Source of the DNA: Bacteroidota bacterium
GTDB taxonomy: Bacteria; Bacteroidota; Bacteroidia; Chitinophagales; Chitinophagaceae
NCBI GenBank assembly: GCA_023386045.1
Contig: JAEWKK010000004.1
Location: 1 to 64,000 of the forward strand
Length of the DNA: 64,000 nt
Reading direction: 5' to 3'
Shown: piece after piece, positions 27,043 through 35,746 of the stretch
Numbering within the stretch: position 1 is the stretch's first letter
Layout: each line of letters begins with the position of its first letter
Program-made: the position numbers and the translations under genes
The notes under the pieces: generated by a model
What the model was told of the DNA's origin: nothing
Database searches by the model: none
The model's input: the letters and a program-made list of their open reading frames with translations, nothing else

Positions 27043-28619
27043 TAAATAGTTTCCTTTTCTTCTTTATTATCTGTTGATGTTTCTAAGCTAAGAATTGTTA
27101 CGGGACTGGATTGCTCCGGAGCCTGTGCCACAATTTCTCTTGTTGTTACTTCCAGTGAACTTAGTTCGGGCAATGCCTTTTTTGTATAAGCTTTAGATAA
27201 ATGTGCAATCCTTCTACCCTGAGGAAGAAAATTGCCTTCCAGACTGCCAATGGCTTTGTTATAATGGTTTACGGTGCTTTTCAAACTGGTACCAACACTA
27301 CTCATATGCTCCATCAATGTGACACTGCGTTCATATAATTCCACTGCGGCATCCCGTATTTCATCAATGTTCTCAATGGTCTTCATCTGGTTCCAACCAT
27401 ATCCGATGCTACGCAGCATCGTGATTAATGTAGTAGGTGTGGCCATGATAATGCGGTTGTTCAATGCTTCTTCAATCATACCTGGCCAAACCTGCAGGGC
27501 AGCACCGAAACTGCTTTCAATCTGCATGAAAAGCACTACAAAATCCGGCGCTTCTTTGAATTGGTCCCAATAGGCTTTACCACTCAGATCTTTCAAGTGT
27601 TTTTTAATGGCCATGACGTGTCTATCCATACACTGTTTCTGCACGTCTGTATCCTCCGTTTCAAAAACCTCCAGGTAGGCAGATAGAGGCACTTTACTAT
27701 CTACCACCACCTTCCGGTTTTCAGGCAGATTCACAATCAAATCAGGGCGCAGCTTTCCAGTCTCGGTTTCAGTACTAACCTGCTCTACAAAATCACAATG
27801 TTCTAACATACCTGCAAATTCAACCAATCGGCGCAAGGCAATTTCACCATATCGGCCACGACTGGTGCTGGTTTTTAAGGCACTTACCAGGCTACGTGTC
27901 TCTTTATCCAACGCAAGGGTGCTGGCCTTCATCTGATCAAGCAGTGTAGCAATATTGCTGTAGGCACCTTCCCGCTTTGTCTCCAGGGAATTAATCTTTT
28001 CATCAATTTTCGACAGGCTTTCAGCCAGAGGTTTCACCACAAGATCAATAGCCTGCTGTTTTTTATCCAGATCTCCTTTTGCTTCTGTCACTTTTTCTTC
28101 CAACTTGGCTTTTGCCAGTTCTACAAAAGATTCGTTATTTGATTTCAGCGCTTGAGCTGAAAGATTACCAAAGGCATCTTTCAATTTTTCGTTTGCTTTT
28201 TCTATGAACTCTTTTTGATCTTTAATGCTAACAAAGGTTGCTTTTTGCTCTGCTTTCAAACCTTCATTCTCCTTCATCAAAGTCGAGTTTGCTTCACTCA
28301 ATGATGAGATTGTTGACGTTAATTCAGAAACCTGACTCTCCTTTTCTCTTTTATATTCAGCAAAAGCAGCTTTTTCATTTTCCAAATTAGCTTCGGAAAT
28401 AGCAGCCTTACGTTCAGCCTCACCTTTTGCTTCGTCTGAAATCTTTTTTTCACTTAAGGTTTGAGTCAAACTATCCCTGGTTTGTTGGTGTAATCCTTTT
28501 TCCGTTTGCAGATTGGCTTCGCAAACAGCCAAGGAGGAGGCGGCTTTATTTCTAGCGATCAGCCAGGCAATAGTACCGCCCACAAAAAATGAAATAAAAG
28601 CAATTAGTATTGGTTCCAT
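27042..28619 (-). CDS. rmuC: RmuC family protein inside the type I RM operon (525 aa)
   Basis: An N-terminal membrane anchor (LIAFISFFVGGTIAWLIA, 4-21) is followed by a ~200-residue coiled coil and the RmuC (DUF195) nuclease-like domain: GRYGEIALRRLVEFAGM, then KLRPDLIVNLP and VVVDSKVPLSAY, where the D...DxK pattern fits a restriction-endonuclease fold. RmuC limits inversion/recombination in E. coli. Here it is embedded between hsdM and hsdS, so it is a defence-associated copy rather than a housekeeping one. Spacing is 9 bp from hsdM, with a one-base overlap with hsdS. Confidence 0.88.
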   Translation of the reverse strand: MEPILIAFISFFVGGTIAWLIARNKAASSLAVCEANLQTEKGLHQQTRDSLTQTLSEKKISDEAKGEAERKAAISEANLENEKAAFAEYKREKESQVSELTSTISSLSEANSTLMKENEGLKAEQKATFVSIKDQKEFIEKANEKLKDAFGNLSAQALKSNNESFVELAKAKLEEKVTEAKGDLDKKQQAIDLVVKPLAESLSKIDEKINSLETKREGAYSNIATLLDQMKASTLALDKETRSLVSALKTSTSRGRYGEIALRRLVEFAGMLEHCDFVEQVSTETETGKLRPDLIVNLPENRKVVVDSKVPLSAYLEVFETEDTDVQKQCMDRHVMAIKKHLKDLSGKAYWDQFKEAPDFVVLFMQIESSFGAALQVWPGMIEEALNNRIIMATPTTLITMLRSIGYGWNQMKTIENIDEIRDAAVELYERSVTLMEHMSSVGTSLKSTVNHYNKAIGSLEGNFLPQGRRIAHLSKAYTKKALPELSSLEVTTREIVAQAPEQSSPVTILSLETSTDNKEEKETI

Positions 28620-28628
28620 AAAAGCAGA

Positions 28629-30350
28629 TTAATTGTTCAAAACTTCTTTTAACAAGCCCTGTATCTCATCTTCCAACGCAATGATCTCCTGCCTCAATAC
28701 CGCAGCTTCTACAGGCTTTTGATATTTATAGAAATACTTCGTAAAGTTGATCTCGTAGCCAATCTTGGTTTTGCTCTTATCTATCCAGGCATCCGGCACA
28801 TGAAGCTTTATTTCTTCGTCAAAATATTGCTCTATATCGGCGGTTAGCGGGATATATTCCGTATCCCTCTTCTTTGAGTCAGCCTTGAGTGAACCATTCT
28901 TATCTTTTTTGGCTTTTCCTTTTTCGTCGTACTCAGGCTGCTCCACAGTTACTTTAAAATAGCCAAAAAAGTTATTGTCATAAATTTTGCAACGTTCGCC
29001 TTCTTTAAAATCGAGATAGATTTTCTCAATCTCCTTAATATGCTCCGGAGCAATTAGCTTACGCTTATTGCCCAGGCTCTTCTTCATCGCCTTACACAGG
29101 TCGGCAGCATTAATCAACTGTACTTTCCCTCTGCGTCTGGTCTCCTTTTTATTGCTAATGATCCAGATATAGGTAGGGATACCGGTATTGTAGAACAAAT
29201 CTCCCGGCAAGGCAATAATGCAATCCAGCCAGTCATTGGTAATAATCCATTTACGAATTTCGCTTTCGCCGCTCCCGGCGTCTCCCGTAAAAAGAGGGGA
29301 GCCATTGGTAACAACTGCCACACGGCTTCCTTTGGGATCCATTTTATGGATCATGTGCTGTAGAAATAACAACTGCCCGTCACTTGTTGCTGGCAATCCG
29401 GCAGTGAAACGCCCCATAGGGTTAAGCGCTTCATTCTTTACGTCCAATTCATCTTTCTTCCAGCTTACACCATAAGGAGGATTAGCAAAAAGGTAGTTGA
29501 ACTTTCGCTCAGCAAATTTGTCTTCAATGAATGTATTTCCGTGACGAATGTTATCCGGGTTTTCACCAGTAATGAGCAGATCCGATTTGGCTACGGCAAA
29601 AGATTGCTCATTAATCTCCTGACCAAATATGTTAATAATGGCCGGCGATTTCAGAACATCCTTAACATAGGTTTTAGCAATGGACAACATACCACCGGTT
29701 CCACAAGCGCAGTCGTAAACAGTTCTAATAACTCCTTCCTGCTTTAGATCGTCCTTTTCGGTTGAGAAAACGATATGCGCCATCAGGCGAATTACCTCAC
29801 GTGGCGTAAAGTGTTCACCGGCAGTTTCATTGCTTTGTTCGTTGGCTATCCGTATAATTTCCTCGAAGATGTAGCCCATGTTGTGGTTGTTCACTGCCTC
29901 CAGGTGAAGATCTACCTGACTCATGGCATCAACCAGTTTATATAGCAAGGCATTTTTAACCAGGCGGGCCACTACTTTGTCCAACTGAAAATTTTCCAAG
30001 ATCTCCCGAACATCTTCTGAATAGCCGTTGATATAACTGCGAAAATTGATTTCAATGTTAGCTGCATCCTGCACCAACGTTTTAAGATCGTATTGCGAAG
30101 TATTAAAATACGTCAACCCACCAGCAGCCTTCTTCAGAATGGGAGCAAGTTTATCAGGAGCCACCTTATCCTTGAATTGGAGGTACGCATCCCTAACCTT
30201 CTTTTTATTGGGTTCCAGCATACAATCCAGGCGCCGAAGCACAATAAAAGGAAGCAATACATCACCTAACTCGTTCTTTTTAAATGTGTTCCAAAGAACA
30301 TCATTGGTGATACGGTATATAAAATCTATTGTTGGTCTTTGGTCAGACAT
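28629..30350 (-). CDS. hsdM: Type I restriction enzyme, M subunit (573 aa)
   Basis: N6-adenine methyltransferase of the type I complex. The HsdM N-terminal helical domain (~10-140) is followed by the methyltransferase core with the SAM-binding loop DCACGTGG (213-220) and the catalytic NPPY (290-293). FTPREVIRLM (181-190) is the conserved region before motif I. A ~40-residue lysine-rich insertion near 470-490 (GKAKKDKNGSLK) is compatible with the family. First gene of the hsdM-rmuC-hsdS-hsdR operon; a palindromic operator lies 47 bp upstream of its start. Confidence 0.93.
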   Translation of the reverse strand: MSDQRPTIDFIYRITNDVLWNTFKKNELGDVLLPFIVLRRLDCMLEPNKKKVRDAYLQFKDKVAPDKLAPILKKAAGGLTYFNTSQYDLKTLVQDAANIEINFRSYINGYSEDVREILENFQLDKVVARLVKNALLYKLVDAMSQVDLHLEAVNNHNMGYIFEEIIRIANEQSNETAGEHFTPREVIRLMAHIVFSTEKDDLKQEGVIRTVYDCACGTGGMLSIAKTYVKDVLKSPAIINIFGQEINEQSFAVAKSDLLITGENPDNIRHGNTFIEDKFAERKFNYLFANPPYGVSWKKDELDVKNEALNPMGRFTAGLPATSDGQLLFLQHMIHKMDPKGSRVAVVTNGSPLFTGDAGSGESEIRKWIITNDWLDCIIALPGDLFYNTGIPTYIWIISNKKETRRRGKVQLINAADLCKAMKKSLGNKRKLIAPEHIKEIEKIYLDFKEGERCKIYDNNFFGYFKVTVEQPEYDEKGKAKKDKNGSLKADSKKRDTEYIPLTADIEQYFDEEIKLHVPDAWIDKSKTKIGYEINFTKYFYKYQKPVEAAVLRQEIIALEDEIQGLLKEVLNN

Positions 30351-30396
30351 TTTTGGCTTAGTTCTTTTAAGTTTGTTTGCGAAGATAAAAACTTAT

Positions 30397-30417
30397 GAGT
30401 GCAGGGTATTTGCACTA
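30397..30417. promoter_or_regulatory. Island palindrome, copy 4 (upstream of hsdM)
   Basis: GAGTGCAG, spacer GGTAT, TTGCACTA: 7/8 and 7/8 arm matches. It lies in the 64-bp gap between the upstream gene's stop and hsdM, overlapping that stop by three bases, and so could control the type I RM operon and genes downstream of it. Confidence 0.7.
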
Positions 30418-31473
30418 ACTATATTTGTAAAATAACCTGTTCTGTTTTTTAGAATAGCTAAAACATCTATCCGGCACTTTTTTATCAACCTTAGGGTCGT
30501 ACTTGCAATTACCTTTAACATTAGGCATTACAAAATGGAAGTTTTCATTCAAATCATGCAAAAAGCCATGAGAATGCTGGTGCTTGATAAAAGCGAGATT
30601 GCCCTTGATTTCAACTTTTTGTCTTTCTTTAACCAAATCAAAATGCTTTTTGTCAAAAGCTTGAAAATTGGTTCCCACTTTTATGGTAAAGTGATTTGTG
30701 TTTAAATAACGATCATGAAGATTAGGTCCTTCGTGAAGGATAAATTCCAAATTAAAATCCTTACCCGTTTCTTCTTGAAGTTTAACTATTAACACTTCAA
30801 GCCACTTGCTTAAGGTTTCATGGTTGAAAATGTTACTTTTCTTTGTCACTATAGTTAGATCGAAGGCATCTTCATATTTGGGATGAATAAGTGTTTTGAC
30901 CAAAGACACTACATTTCTAACGCCATTTTCAATTGAATCTTCAAAAATAAACTTATCAAATATAACAGCCGCATTTGTAGTGAAATGACAGGGTGCACAA
31001 CGATCTTGTTTAATCCAAAATGCTTCCCAACCATCTAAAGACCCGATTTCCTTTTCACCTTTGAAACTTTGTTGAGGTAATAAATTTATTTCATTGGATA
31101 AAAACAAATGATTTAATATATCTAAATTCTTTTCCGATAATACTAACACACCTTTCTTATTTCTTATTTCGTCGCAATAATCTGCTTCCTTATTAAGGAT
31201 AATAATGTCCCTGCACAATCCATCCGAAAGTTGATCTTCAAAATCATCAAAGAAGGATTTGTGATTATCAATTACCCGATTAGCAGCATAATATCGATTC
31301 CAAATAGTCTGAAAGTATGGATCGTGCGCTAAAGATTCATAATCGCCTTTAGATAAGTCAAGTATAATTTCAAAGTAATCAAAGACTGCATCAGAAAAGT
31401 TTTTATACTTTGAATTGGTCATTATTTCTACTAATGCAGGCCAGGTTGTATAAAGAGTTTGGTATTGAATCAT
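30415..31473 (-). CDS. Partner of the ATPase; possible PLD-like C-terminal domain (352 aa)
   Basis: I do not recognise the full-length family. The C-terminal half contains FDLTIVTKKSN, then LEFILHEGPNLHDRYLNTNHF followed by KVGTNFQAFDK: the HDR motif, with a preceding strand and a following glycine, resembles MIT-C/PLD-like phosphodiesterase domains. The N-terminal half is alpha-helical with an acidic stretch (FFDDFEDQLSDG) and no catalytic signature. It begins 5 bp after the ATPase gene, so the two are co-transcribed and probably form a sensor/effector pair. The nuclease reading is tentative. Confidence 0.55.
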   Translation of the reverse strand: MIQYQTLYTTWPALVEIMTNSKYKNFSDAVFDYFEIILDLSKGDYESLAHDPYFQTIWNRYYAANRVIDNHKSFFDDFEDQLSDGLCRDIIILNKEADYCDEIRNKKGVLVLSEKNLDILNHLFLSNEINLLPQQSFKGEKEIGSLDGWEAFWIKQDRCAPCHFTTNAAVIFDKFIFEDSIENGVRNVVSLVKTLIHPKYEDAFDLTIVTKKSNIFNHETLSKWLEVLIVKLQEETGKDFNLEFILHEGPNLHDRYLNTNHFTIKVGTNFQAFDKKHFDLVKERQKVEIKGNLAFIKHQHSHGFLHDLNENFHFVMPNVKGNCKYDPKVDKKVPDRCFSYSKKQNRLFYKYS

Positions 31474-31478
31474 TTCAA

Positions 31479-33545
31479 CTACTTTTTATCACGGTATTGA
31501 AAAAGTTCCAAAGCGTTTCTGGTAGCCTCATCGAAGAAGCCTTTTCCAAATTCATCAGATAGCTTTCCATTTGAGGTAATTGATATCTTTCTTGGAGTAA
31601 TGTTACCAGCTTCCTTCTCTTCGAGATAATATATTAATACTTCCTCTTTAGGCATTTCATCCTTTGCAACTAAAACTTGCCATTTGCGTATAAGATATTC
31701 CGAATGGGTTTCAATTATAAACTTTGTCTTATACCTTACTGAAGCTTCATAAAACAATTCCGCGAGTACACTTTGCAGTTTAGGATGCAGGTTGGCTTCC
31801 GGTTCTTCTATTAACAAATACGAGTGCTTATTATCACGATTCTTCAAAATAGCAAGCAAGATCGATAATGCTTGTCCAATTCCATATCCTAAATCAGCTA
31901 AATCTATTAACTCCGGCTTGTTATCTATTTGCACTTTAACAGTATTAGCCTCCCCTTCTACATCTTGGACAATTAGTTTGCTGCCTATGCCTAAGTTATT
32001 CATCCATCTTTCAAAAAAGCCTAAATCCTCACCATCCAAAATAGTTGAAGAATACCAGTCTAGCAATCTTTGAAATTCATCATTTTCATCAAATCGATAA
32101 TGCAGGCGGGCTTGTCTAGCCCTAATGGGACTCAAATGCTGCACACTTAACCCATTATGACCCTTGAACATGTTCAGAAAGGTTTTTCTAGATCTAGACA
32201 ATTTCTTCTCAGATTTCATTTTGAAAATCTCTTCATGCAACTCATTTGCATCCTTTTGATTTTCTTCAATGTCAACTTCAATATCTGATAATGAATATTC
32301 GGAAATCATTTCTCCTATTATACCGCCAAGTGTAAAATCAAAAGTTTCAGAATCTCTTAGATCAAACTGCTGTTTATACAGAACGCCAAAATCAGAGCTA
32401 TCCCTAGCTGCTTTGATTTGTTCTTTAATTAGCTCGATATTTCTCTCTAAACCCTGCTCTTGGTTAATGAGTTCCACCAGTTCATTTTTTGATGCACTCT
32501 CCTTCTTTTTCCTGATTTGACTAATTTCTTTTTCATAGCTAACTAATTTATTAATCCTGCCGCTAGAAATTATTCGTTTCATTGGGTCATTATAGAATTC
32601 AATAAATCCACTTGAAACTTTCAATTCGTAAATCCATGCGCTAAGGAGAGATAATTCTAATTTATCTTTTCTTAAAGGATGAGAAATTGAGAAGTAAGTC
32701 AAGAAAGCTTCTGAATCGTTATTATCAGCAATGAATGAAAATGCATATGTAAATCTCTGTTGAGTATATTCTATTGATACCGTTTTATCATTCGTAAACC
32801 AACTTTTTACATTTTCCCACTTATTTAACCTGTGCTTTTTTGAATGTGGTCCTAATAAACTTAGTATGGTTTGATTTTTATTACCTTGATCTAAAAAGTC
32901 GGCTAAAAGCATCATGCCCTTCATTATTGAAGACTTGCCTATGCTGTTTTGCCCGGTAATTACTGTTATTGGTGCTATATTAATTTCTGTTCGTTCTCTA
33001 AAAACCTTAAAATTGTTAAGTATTATTTTGGGCTGAAAATCGACATCCTCAGTATTTTGATCACTGGCTGAAACTGTGGCTTCCTGAATAAAATAACCTT
33101 TGAAAAGAGACCACAACAATTGCTGGATTTGTTGCACAGGCTTACTCTCATTAAGTTGCCTTATATCATGCACAGCGCCTCTATTAGGCTTAAAAAAACT
33201 TAATTCCTCAGGTGAAATTGTTGGAGATCTTTCTTTTTCTCCCCTGGCAATTACTTTAACTCTTCTTGATACAGGGAAATTTTCTCTTCCTGAATCATTA
33301 ATTACATCGTCAATTGGAGAAACTAAATGAGTGATATAAGTTTTAGGTTCAACATTGTCCATTTTATCAACTCTTTGAAATAACACGATAATTTCCCCTG
33401 CCTTTGCTGTGGATACTGAAGCCTTTTTATGCTTTGAAAAGTGAAGCTCAAATTCTGGTAAATCCGATTCTTCCATATATGCCCATCCAGTTCCATTTTC
33501 TCGTTTAATATTTTTTACCCATTTTATATCTGCAGCTGAATACAT
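31479..33545 (-). CDS. AAA/ABC-type ATPase with DUF3696-like C-terminus (688 aa)
   Basis: After an unusual ~165-residue N-terminal domain (KNIKRENGTGWAYMEE...TYITHLVSPIDD) comes an OLD/SMC-like ATPase: Walker A GQNSIGKSS (198-206), a long coiled-coil insertion (~330-390), signature-like ADLGYGIGQALS, Walker B LLIEEPEANLHP, and the His switch ETHSEYLI. The tail ISITSNGKLSDEFGKGFFDEA matches the DUF3696 ending. There is no Toprim domain, so catalysis would come from a partner, here the 352-aa protein. Such ATPase/effector pairs (compare Septu PtuA/PtuB) act against phage. The palindrome copy 5 is 130 bp upstream. Confidence 0.8.
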   Translation of the reverse strand: MYSAADIKWVKNIKRENGTGWAYMEESDLPEFELHFSKHKKASVSTAKAGEIIVLFQRVDKMDNVEPKTYITHLVSPIDDVINDSGRENFPVSRRVKVIARGEKERSPTISPEELSFFKPNRGAVHDIRQLNESKPVQQIQQLLWSLFKGYFIQEATVSASDQNTEDVDFQPKIILNNFKVFRERTEINIAPITVITGQNSIGKSSIMKGMMLLADFLDQGNKNQTILSLLGPHSKKHRLNKWENVKSWFTNDKTVSIEYTQQRFTYAFSFIADNNDSEAFLTYFSISHPLRKDKLELSLLSAWIYELKVSSGFIEFYNDPMKRIISSGRINKLVSYEKEISQIRKKKESASKNELVELINQEQGLERNIELIKEQIKAARDSSDFGVLYKQQFDLRDSETFDFTLGGIIGEMISEYSLSDIEVDIEENQKDANELHEEIFKMKSEKKLSRSRKTFLNMFKGHNGLSVQHLSPIRARQARLHYRFDENDEFQRLLDWYSSTILDGEDLGFFERWMNNLGIGSKLIVQDVEGEANTVKVQIDNKPELIDLADLGYGIGQALSILLAILKNRDNKHSYLLIEEPEANLHPKLQSVLAELFYEASVRYKTKFIIETHSEYLIRKWQVLVAKDEMPKEEVLIYYLEEKEAGNITPRKISITSNGKLSDEFGKGFFDEATRNALELFQYRDKK

Positions 33546-34192
33546 TTGAAATATGTTTAATTACCTAGTATTTAAAATCGAAAGACCCCTGTTTATCTCA
33601 CTTGTTAAGGTGCTCCAAAATATTAAAAATCAATAAGAAACAAAATGATTTAATACCACAAATGTCTAAAAACAGAGTGCAATCTATTTGAACTCTGTTA
33701 TTCTGAAGCGAAAAGGTCTTCGAACTAGGCCACTACAGTTAGCATAATCTTTAATAATAAGCCTAAAAATATTTATCTGTAGACTGTAATTTGTAAAAGA
33801 ATCATTTATTGGTTGCCATATTATTTCTATGGCATCGCAATGTATTCTCATGCAAATCACATCACTCGCTCATGATTGCATCATTCATATCACATTATAT
33901 GCAATATGCCTATCACACGACTTTGTCATGACATTTTTGTCAAAAACATGCACTTTGCTATTCTGTCATTGGACTTCGAAAAATAATTTTTGGTATTTAT
34001 ACTTAATCTTTAAACTGGAACAATCATGGCATTTATGGCCATTTTTAACCTTTTTCAACCCTTTGTAACCACTCCCTAATTACTCCGCAATCACTCCCGG
34101 TTCTATTAGTGTGTTCGAGTGCTCCGACTGTCATTCATACCTTTTGGCACAGGCGCATTATTTGATGTATAGCCTTCCAAAATCTAATTCTT
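33546..34192. other. Long intergenic region between divergent operons
   Basis: About 650 bases separate the ATPase gene (minus) from the recombinase operon (plus). The left part holds the best copy of the island palindrome (33675-33695). The middle is AT-rich with several degenerate TGCAA/ATCAC-type motifs, and 34060-34110 has three short ACTCC-containing stretches. I see no convincing gene; the frame at 33829-34068 has an odd composition and is rejected. Promoters for both operons must lie here. Confidence 0.5.
33675..33695. promoter_or_regulatory. Island palindrome, copy 5 (upstream of ATPase operon)
   Basis: GAGTGCAA, spacer TCTAT, TTGAACTC: 8/8 and 7/8 arm matches. The symmetry extends three bases further on each side (ACA...TGT, 33672-33698), giving 11-base arms with one mismatch. 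It is the most perfect copy and lies 130 bp upstream of the ATPase start. Confidence 0.72.
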
Positions 34193-35131
34193 ATGAGTTC
34201 AAAAATTACCCAGGAAAAGTATGACCTGGTAAAAATTGAAAGGCTAAAGCACTTTTTGGAATCTGCCTATGAAAAAGGAAAACCGAAGTTTTATGAAGTT
34301 TTTGTGGACAACCTTAAGGCTGTAGACAAAACCTCTGACCCTGAGGCCTTTGATGAATATCTGGTATACATGGGAGAAGATACCCGAATGGTTAAAGTAT
34401 TGATTTACACCAGTACCGAAAACTGCCCGCGCAATGACAAGTTCATTTTTACGGTAACCTCACCGGAAAAAGAACGAGACGAAAGGCGAAAGCAGGAACT
34501 ATCAGGTATCGAGATCGAAGAGAAGATTCATTCTGTGGTTCAGCAGGAAAGAGAGAAAATGAACACCGAGCTGCTTAAAAAAGAAATTGCCCAGCTAAAG
34601 GAGGAACTGGAAGAATCCGATACTTACATTGAACAACTGGAAAAGAAGCTGGAAGAAACCAGAAACACCAAAGTAACTGCTAAAGAAAATCTGGGTGAAG
34701 TTTTTTCGCTGGCGCTCGAAAACATGATACGACGAAATACCCATCTTCTGGGTGGCATTCCCCTAGTCGGTCAAGGTCTTGCCGGTGTGGTGGAGCAGGA
34801 TAACAAAAGATTGGAAGACGCAATTGCCAACTCTCCCCAGGCTATTGAAGAGCGACAGGTAACCTTCAAAAAAATGTTTGAGAGCGAGAAACCCACTTCC
34901 GGCAATACCATTTCAAAAGAAGACCAGGAAACGCTTGATTATTTCAACTCTTTAAGACAGGCTTTTACCGAACCCGAACTTTTACAGGTACTGGAGATCA
35001 TTAGCACACTTTCCTATACCAAAGAATGCATTCCATCCGTGTTAGACCTACTAAAAGAAGAAGGTGAAGGAGAAACAGAAAACTTGCAGGCGACAGACGA
35101 AGATTTAAAAGAAAATGCGACCCGTTTCTAA
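34193..35131 (+). CDS. Coiled-coil mobile-element protein (312 aa)
   Basis: No family recognised. Residues ~95-165 form a strong coiled coil (EKIHSVVQQEREKM... and ELEESDTYIEQLEKKLEE). A short hydrophobic, glycine-rich segment follows (THLLGGIPLVGQGLAGVVEQ, ~185-205), and the C-terminus is acidic. Such coiled-coil proteins commonly precede serine recombinase genes in Bacteroidota elements. It is the first gene of a four-gene plus-strand operon ending in the recombinase, so a role in recombination or element maintenance is likely but unproven. Confidence 0.7.
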   Translation: MSSKITQEKYDLVKIERLKHFLESAYEKGKPKFYEVFVDNLKAVDKTSDPEAFDEYLVYMGEDTRMVKVLIYTSTENCPRNDKFIFTVTSPEKERDERRKQELSGIEIEEKIHSVVQQEREKMNTELLKKEIAQLKEELEESDTYIEQLEKKLEETRNTKVTAKENLGEVFSLALENMIRRNTHLLGGIPLVGQGLAGVVEQDNKRLEDAIANSPQAIEERQVTFKKMFESEKPTSGNTISKEDQETLDYFNSLRQAFTEPELLQVLEIISTLSYTKECIPSVLDLLKEEGEGETENLQATDEDLKENATRF

Positions 35132-35169
35132 TTTTATAACTGCATAACTCAAAAACAAAATAATAACCT

Positions 35170-35451
35170 ATGAAAAAACAATTTACCGTTTCGGTCAAAG
35201 TTGAGGCCTACTCCCAGGCAGATGCCCAGGCAAAAGTGGACTTGCTACTACAAATGGGCGCTTTCATAAAAGACTTCAATGTAAATAATCTCGCTGGCTC
35301 AGTGCTTAAATCTCTGCTTACTTCAACAGTAGCCAAAGTATCTAATGGAATCGTTGAAAAAAGGCAAAAAGAAAAGGATAAAGAAAGTCTACTGCAGCTT
35401 GGCTTTGCCATAATCCCACCAAAGAAGAAAGAGAAGTCTGCTAACTCATAA
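35170..35451 (+). CDS. Small conserved-looking element protein (93 aa)
   Basis: The N-terminal KKQFTVSVKVEAYSQADAQAKVDLLLQM forms a beta-alpha-type fold (a 'treble' of strand, strand, helix) and the C-terminus is strongly basic (EKRQKEKDKE, PPKKKEKS). No catalytic motif. It is 38 bp after the coiled-coil gene and 50 bp before the next small gene. Probably a DNA-binding or accessory protein of the recombinase module; function unknown. Confidence 0.65.
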   Translation: MKKQFTVSVKVEAYSQADAQAKVDLLLQMGAFIKDFNVNNLAGSVLKSLLTSTVAKVSNGIVEKRQKEKDKESLLQLGFAIIPPKKKEKSANS

Positions 35452-35501
35452 AAAAAATCTATTTGCATTGATAATCAATATGTTATAAATTTGATTTACC
35501 T

Positions 35502-35732
35502 ATGAAAACCAAAAACCAACCAACAAAAACAAAATATGAAGATGTGACAGCAGCCGATGTAAAAGCCTGTAAAGGATACGAGGATATAAGCGAAGAACTG
35601 GCGCAGAAAATTGCCGATGCCATCCGGGTCTATACCGAGATTATTTACAACGGATTCCGGGAAGGAAGATTGGAGGAACAGAAGGCAAAGGTTATCTCCT
35701 TCGCTAAAAATGAAAACAAAAATGCAGCTTAA
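35502..35732 (+). CDS. Small element protein (76 aa)
   Basis: A helical, charged protein (SEELAQKIADAIRVYTEIIYNGF) lying 14 bp upstream of the recombinase start. The spacing and position suggest an accessory factor translated with the recombinase, perhaps a directionality factor, though no winged helix is obvious. A partial half-site of the island palindrome (TCTATTTGCA, 35458-35467) lies upstream, but the other arm is only A residues and I do not count it. Confidence 0.65.
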   Translation: MKTKNQPTKTKYEDVTAADVKACKGYEDISEELAQKIADAIRVYTEIIYNGFREGRLEEQKAKVISFAKNENKNAA

Positions 35733-35746
35733 TAAAACGTGCCCCT

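Noticed and set aside
33829..34068. A 79-codon plus-strand frame in the long intergenic region
   Set aside because: Composition is odd (rich in Cys, His and Trp), it resembles no family and sits in a promoter-type spacer; probably chance.
34060..34110. ACTCC-containing short repeats as an origin or iterons
   Set aside because: Only three imperfect short words without regular spacing or an initiator gene nearby.
35450..35470. A sixth copy of the WYL-type palindrome before the small element gene
   Set aside because: Only one arm and the spacer match (TCTATTTGCA); the other arm is all A residues (3/8).
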